A stretch of 32,060 bases of DNA, from positions 1-32,060 of the IMG/VR virus record IMGVR_UViG_3300035188_000037; one strand, written 5' to 3'. The notes below the pieces were generated by a model that did not search any database, was not told where the DNA came from, and saw nothing but the letters and a program-made list of their open reading frames with translations. How positions within the stretch are numbered: position 1 is the stretch's first letter; every line of letters begins with the position of its first letter. Source of the stretch: a virus. Below, piece after piece: positions 27,899 through 32,060 of the stretch. The position numbers and the translations under genes are program-made.

Positions 27899-30054
27899 AC
27901 AAGGTTGATATTTACGTTAATGGCTTTCGCCTTGACATCTTTGATGATGAGGAGATAAGCATCAACCTATCGGTGCAGAACGTGCAGGACATCAGCAAGG
28001 TGTTCACGGACTTCACGCAGGGGTTTACCATTCCTGCAAGCCCACGCAATAACGAGATACTTCAGCACTACTACAACGCCAATATCACGGAGTCGCTAAT
28101 CACTACCGAGACAGGCGGCAGCCCCTTATGGAATAGCATCGGCATCACTTGGAATACTTTTAACACGGCTTGGAACGCAGGTGCAACTACGACAAGCACA
28201 GTTAACACTTTTGATGGTCGGTTAAGGCAAGAAGCAAGAATTGAAATAAACTCCTTGCCATTCCGTACGGGTGTGATTGAGGTAGAGAACGTGCAGTTGA
28301 AAGGCACAGAGCCTTATGCGTACACGCTGACGTTCTATGGGGATGTTGTAACGCTTACCGACTTATTTGGCGAGGACTATTTGTACGACCTTAACTTCAG
28401 CGACTACGACCACGAGTACACCGATGATGCGGTCTTTGAAAGGCTTACTACTGACAATTACGCTCCGTTGTTTTATCCGCTATGCAGTCCTGTAAAGAAT
28501 TGGTTTTATCAAAGTGCGGGAGCAGGTGCTGATGACATTAACAACATTGCTCACAAAGCAGGTGGTGGCAGTCAAGGGGAGCGTGGCATCCGTTATTTTG
28601 AGTTAAAGCCTGCTCTAAAGGTTACGGCTATCCTTGATGCTATGGAGCAGAAGTACGGAATCACGTTTACAGGAGCGTTCTTGGCTGCTACTCCGTTTGT
28701 TGATTTGTCGTTATGGCTACACAGGTTTGAGGGCTATCTATTTGCAGGGGGCAACGACATTGCCTATCAGTTAATAAATATGAATCGCAATACGGGCAGC
28801 GGTTCGCAGTTCGATTTGGCTACCGATACTTGGACTCCATTAAATGTTACTTCGCCATATCAAGTAAATGTAACAATACAGAACGCTTCAGAGCCCTATG
28901 AACTTGCTCTTTTTTTAAATGGAGTATTTCAACAATCAATTCTAATAGCTTCTCACCCTGCCTCTTCAGTAACATCTATATTCCCCTTTATATCTGTTGA
29001 TGGCCCAAGCACACTCGGTCTGACCGCTACGGTACAATTATTTATTAGACCGCAGCAGCCAACTGCGATGACATACCAATGCACGGACTACAAGGCAACA
29101 AATATCAGCACATCGGTTGTTGCATTTGAAGTAGACCAAACCGCATCGGCAAGCTATTCCTTCAGCGTAGTTGTTTCAGATATAATGCCCGAAATCAAGG
29201 TCAAGGACTTCTTGGCAGGGATTCTGAAGATGTACAATATGGTGATAGTGCCAACTACATCCACGAGCTTCTTGCTTCAGCCATTGGAAGATTGGTACGC
29301 AGCAGGAACCGACCAAAACTATCAGACCTATCTTGACATCACGGAGTACACCGTAAACCGCCCACCGCTTTACAGGGAGATTGAATTTAAGTACCAACCC
29401 ACAGAGCAGATACTTGGCTTCCAATACCTGCAAACAAACAATGTCGGCTTTGGGGATTTGAATAACACCTTTAGTTTTGATGGCGATGAGTTCCTAATTG
29501 AGGTTCCGTTTGAATGCCCCTTGTTTGAAAGGCTGACCGACCAAGATACAAGCGCACTTACCAACGTACTCGTTTACAAAAGCATTACAAGAGATACTGA
29601 TGAAGCAGGCACGTTGAATCCATACTTGGGTGCGCCTATCTTATTCTACGGCTACTTTGATGACTACAACCTAACTCCAAATCCTGTTGCATTTGTAAAC
29701 TCTGACAACACCACAAGCGAGGAGGTCACCGTTGCTTGGTATGCCAATACCTCAAACCGCTACGATAGTGCAGGCGCATCACACGCTATCACCTTTGGCG
29801 CAGACATAGACCCATACCATCTGCAATCGGTCAACCAAAGCCTCTACAATAACGAGTGGAGCGACTACATCACCGACCTGTACGCGAAAGCAAGAAGGGT
29901 GTACAACGTAGATGCGGTGTTGCCCATTGGTAAAATCATCACGCTGAACCTTCAGAATGCAATCATTTGGAACAACACCAAGTACATCATAAACAACGTG
30001 AGTCTAAATATGACCACAGGCAAAGCATCATTTGAACTCCTTAACGTAGTATGA
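27895..30054 (+). CDS. Large tail protein, full-length copy (copy B)
   Basis: This 719-residue, beta-rich protein starts MNKVDIYVNGFRLDIFDDEEISINLSVQNVQDISKVFTDFTQGFTIPASPRNNEIL, a domain that resembles the distal tail/baseplate hub start. Later there is SDIMPEIKVKDFLAGILKMYNMVIVPTTSTSF, which recalls the D3-type segment of tail hub proteins. The last 245 residues are the counterpart of the fragment at 3-737. Sequence differences to copy A start 15 residues before FDGDEF and cluster in the middle. It is followed by the small ORF with ATGA overlap. It likely forms part of the tail tip that meets the tape measure. Confidence 0.75.
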   Translation: MNKVDIYVNGFRLDIFDDEEISINLSVQNVQDISKVFTDFTQGFTIPASPRNNEILQHYYNANITESLITTETGGSPLWNSIGITWNTFNTAWNAGATTTSTVNTFDGRLRQEARIEINSLPFRTGVIEVENVQLKGTEPYAYTLTFYGDVVTLTDLFGEDYLYDLNFSDYDHEYTDDAVFERLTTDNYAPLFYPLCSPVKNWFYQSAGAGADDINNIAHKAGGGSQGERGIRYFELKPALKVTAILDAMEQKYGITFTGAFLAATPFVDLSLWLHRFEGYLFAGGNDIAYQLINMNRNTGSGSQFDLATDTWTPLNVTSPYQVNVTIQNASEPYELALFLNGVFQQSILIASHPASSVTSIFPFISVDGPSTLGLTATVQLFIRPQQPTAMTYQCTDYKATNISTSVVAFEVDQTASASYSFSVVVSDIMPEIKVKDFLAGILKMYNMVIVPTTSTSFLLQPLEDWYAAGTDQNYQTYLDITEYTVNRPPLYREIEFKYQPTEQILGFQYLQTNNVGFGDLNNTFSFDGDEFLIEVPFECPLFERLTDQDTSALTNVLVYKSITRDTDEAGTLNPYLGAPILFYGYFDDYNLTPNPVAFVNSDNTTSEEVTVAWYANTSNRYDSAGASHAITFGADIDPYHLQSVNQSLYNNEWSDYITDLYAKARRVYNVDAVLPIGKIITLNLQNAIIWNNTKYIINNVSLNMTTGKASFELLNVV
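29315..29441. repeat. Exact 127-base repeat of window bases 1-127
   Basis: This stretch is identical base for base to the start of the window and differs from it at the next base (29442, T versus C at 128). It lies inside the tail protein gene. The match marks where two versions of the tail/tape measure locus diverge. Confidence 0.95.
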
Positions 30055-30188
30055 AGCCCACCTATTTAAGTTATTTGATAGAACTGCTGCAAGCAAGTGA
30101 CTATCGCAACGTCTCCGAAACTATTGATATAGCAAAGGGCAAGAACGCAATACCACGAACTTGGAAGGAGTTTCTAAAACGTAGATAA
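30051..30188 (+). CDS. Small conserved protein between tail protein and tape measure (copy B)
   Basis: A 45-residue ORF with ATGA overlap to the tail protein and TAATG overlap to the tape measure gene. The first ten residues equal those of the copy at 734-886. Residues about 12-22 differ in length and sequence, and IAKGKN is shared again. The conservation of frame and overlaps across divergence supports expression. Function unknown; it could be a tape measure chaperone or translation coupler. Confidence 0.65.
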   Translation: MKPTYLSYLIELLQASDYRNVSETIDIAKGKNAIPRTWKEFLKRR

Positions 30189-32060
30189 TGGCAGTAGTAG
30201 AGGAAATTCGTATTGAAGGAGATACTTCGGGCTTTCAGAAGCAGATTGATGCGCTTAATAAAAAGATTGAGGAGCTTGAGAAGAATCTCGGTGGCGTACA
30301 GAAGGAAGCTGCTGACGTAGGCAAGGAGGCCAAGAAGACGGGCGGTATCATCAACAAGGCTTTCAACGGCCTAAAGAAAGTCGTAACCGCACCCTTTGAG
30401 CTTGCAAAGAGAGCAGCAAGCGGATTAGGAAACCTACTCAAAGGCGGTCTTGGTCTTGGCCTTCTTGTTGGCGTAGTAGATAAACTATCGGAGGCTTTTC
30501 AAAGCAACCAAAAGGTAGTAGATGCGGTCAGCAAGGTAATGACTACCTTGAGCATTATCTTCAGTAAGATAACCGAAGCAATCTTTGGAGCAGTAGAGGA
30601 GCAGAACAAACTCAACGGAGGATTTGATGCAACGAAGAAGGTGCTTGGTGGCTTGATTAGCGGAGTGCTTAATGTATTTGTAGGCATCATACAGGGCATC
30701 CAATTAGCGGTACTTGAAACGCAGCTTGCTTGGGAGAAGTCCTTTTTTGGAGATAAGGATGCAACACGCATCAAAGAACTAAACAAGGAGATAGCCCTCA
30801 CCCGTGAGGAGTTGACCAAGACGGGGGAGAACCTTTTGGAGAGTGGCAAGATGGTCATCAATAACCTTGCAGAAGCCGCAGGCGAGGTAGCAAAGACCGT
30901 TGTAGCAGTTTCCAAGAGCGTTGTAAAGGCGGTGCAGGAGTTGGATATAGACAAGGCCACAAGCGATGCAGAGAAATTGGTCGCGTTACGAAAGGCCGCA
31001 GCACTTGCTGATATAGAACGGCAAAGGATTCAGCTTGAGTTCCAAGCAGGTCAAGAGAAGCTGCGGCAGTTGCGTGATGATGAAAATACATCTATTGACG
31101 TAAGGCTGCAAAAAAACGCAGAGCTACTTGACTCTTTTAAGAAACAAGCCGCTTTAGAAGAACAACAAATACAAAAAAAGATTGATTTAGCGCAAGCAGA
31201 ATTAGCCGTTATAGATAGTGCGGAGAATGCAGTTGCGTTAGCACAAGCAAAGTTAGAGCTAACTGATTTGACAGAAAGGCTACTTGGTCAAGAGTCTGAA
31301 GCCCTTGCAAATCAAAACTCACTTCTTCGTGAGCAGTTAGACATCACCAAGAGCATCGGTGAGACCGACCAAGAGATATTTGAGATTCAGCAGAACGCTC
31401 AACTTGAACTCATAGATGATGCGGTAGCAAGAGCCGAGAAAGAAATAGAGATAGCCCAAAATGTCTTTAACCGCAAGAAGGCATTGCTTGAGCAAGAGGT
31501 AGCGGCTACAAAGGCAGGAACCGCAGCAAGAGCAGAGGCAGAGAATGCTCTGAAGTTATTTGAAGCGGAGAACGCAGCAGGGCGTTTGGCTTTGGAGAAG
31601 AACTTGCAGCAGGCAAAGTTAGATGCTATCAAAGGCGCACTAAACGGAATTGCACAACTCGTAGGTGAGAATACGCTGCTTGGTAAAGGCATCGCGTTAG
31701 CGCAGGTAGCCATTGACACATATACGGGAGCTACAAAGGCTCTTGCGCAGGGCGGTATATTTGGCTATATAGGAGCCGCAGGAATTGTTGCAACAGGTAT
31801 TGCAAACGCACGAAAGATAACCGCTACGCAAGTGCCTACTGAATCGGGTGGCGGTGGTAGCAGCCCTGCCATAACAAACACGCTTTCGCAGCCCTCAACC
31901 CCTGCGCAGTTTAACATCGTAGGGCAGTCCAACCTAAACCAACTTGCACAAAGCATAGGTAGTCAGTTTCAGCAGCCCATCCGTGCTTATGTCGTAGGGC
32001 AGGATGTAACGACCTCACAACAACTACAACGCCAAAGAGTAAAAACCGCAACATTCGGAT
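30188..32060 (+). CDS. Tape measure protein (copy B), cut at the window end
   Basis: The frame is open for 624 codons from ATG 30188 and reaches the last base of the window, a T. In copy A the next two bases are GA, completing the stop TGA, so the gene is probably whole apart from two bases. A coiled-coil start (SGFQKQIDALNKKIEELEKNL) precedes hydrophobic segments (GGLGLGLLVGVV, ISGVLNVFVGIIQGIQLAV). Long Gln/Glu/Lys-rich helices then lead to a Ser/Pro linker and the conserved end (NQLAQSIG, QPIRAYVVG, TSQQLQRQRV). N-terminal and central parts differ strongly from copy A. It is 19 residues longer, which predicts a tail about 3 nm longer. Confidence 0.85.
   Translation, partial: MAVVEEIRIEGDTSGFQKQIDALNKKIEELEKNLGGVQKEAADVGKEAKKTGGIINKAFNGLKKVVTAPFELAKRAASGLGNLLKGGLGLGLLVGVVDKLSEAFQSNQKVVDAVSKVMTTLSIIFSKITEAIFGAVEEQNKLNGGFDATKKVLGGLISGVLNVFVGIIQGIQLAVLETQLAWEKSFFGDKDATRIKELNKEIALTREELTKTGENLLESGKMVINNLAEAAGEVAKTVVAVSKSVVKAVQELDIDKATSDAEKLVALRKAAALADIERQRIQLEFQAGQEKLRQLRDDENTSIDVRLQKNAELLDSFKKQAALEEQQIQKKIDLAQAELAVIDSAENAVALAQAKLELTDLTERLLGQESEALANQNSLLREQLDITKSIGETDQEIFEIQQNAQLELIDDAVARAEKEIEIAQNVFNRKKALLEQEVAATKAGTAARAEAENALKLFEAENAAGRLALEKNLQQAKLDAIKGALNGIAQLVGENTLLGKGIALAQVAIDTYTGATKALAQGGIFGYIGAAGIVATGIANARKITATQVPTESGGGGSSPAITNTLSQPSTPAQFNIVGQSNLNQLAQSIGSQFQQPIRAYVVGQDVTTSQQLQRQRVKTATFG

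Noticed and set aside
30499-30960. A 153-codon open frame on the - strand
   Set aside because: It is antisense to the copy B tape measure, rich in Ser/Ala as expected from the reverse of a Lys/Glu/Ala-rich coiled coil.
1-32060. Integrase, repressor, tRNA genes, CRISPR arrays or insertion sequences
   Set aside because: No protein with these motifs and no cloverleaf, regularly spaced repeats or transposase was found on reading both strands. Absence is limited to what could be seen by eye.

Overview
The window is a nearly complete genome of a tailed, siphovirus-like phage with every gene on the + strand. A Bacteroidota (Flavobacteriia-like) host is inferred from three things. First, there are promoters of the Bacteroidota housekeeping-sigma type (TTTG or TTG, 19 bases, TAnnTTTG at 15215-15245 and 19442-19471). 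Second, start codons generally lack clear Shine-Dalgarno sequences. Third, many small proteins resemble those recurring in uncultured Bacteroidota phages. I see no integrase, repressor, tRNA, CRISPR array or insertion sequence, so a virulent lifestyle is more likely than a temperate one.

Layout. 1-2685: end of a tail protein, a small ORF and a tape-measure protein (copy A). 2682-6016: XkdF-like prohead protease, Cys-rich small protein, scaffold-like protein, major capsid protein and a tail-tube-like protein. 6102-9218: portal with a long C-terminal extension, a connector-like protein and small proteins. 9221-12536: spike/fibre genes. 12537-14109: lysis cassette of small coiled-coil, membrane and basic proteins, an M15-type endolysin and a one-gene spanin. 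14110-14426: non-coding, repeat-rich control region. 14427-21230: early/replication region with a DUF3310-like protein, RusA-like resolvase, possible ssDNA-binding protein, DnaB-like ATPase, DnaA-domain-IV-like protein, sigma-factor-like protein, two possible PD-(D/E)XK nucleases and many small proteins. 21227-23204: two glycosyltransferases and a methyltransferase. 23201-24927: HNH endonuclease, small and large terminase subunits. 24949-30054: tail assembly chaperone with a -1 frameshift, tail completion proteins and large tail proteins. 30051-32060: small ORF and tape-measure protein (copy B), cut two bases before its expected stop.

The ends matter most for interpretation. Bases 1-2683 and 29315-32060 are two diverged versions of one locus: tail-protein C-terminus, small ORF, tape measure. 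They are identical for exactly 127 bases from the window start and then diverge. The simplest reading is a circular or circularly permuted genome whose contig carries two population alleles of the tape-measure locus. A true tandem duplication is the alternative.

How the genes work together: early promoters share an ACCAATC leader element and drive helicase, DnaA-like and sigma-like genes. The sigma-like protein may redirect host polymerase. HNH, TerS and TerL package DNA. The two frames of the chaperone assemble the tail around the tape measure. Endolysin, spanin and small membrane proteins lyse a Gram-negative envelope.
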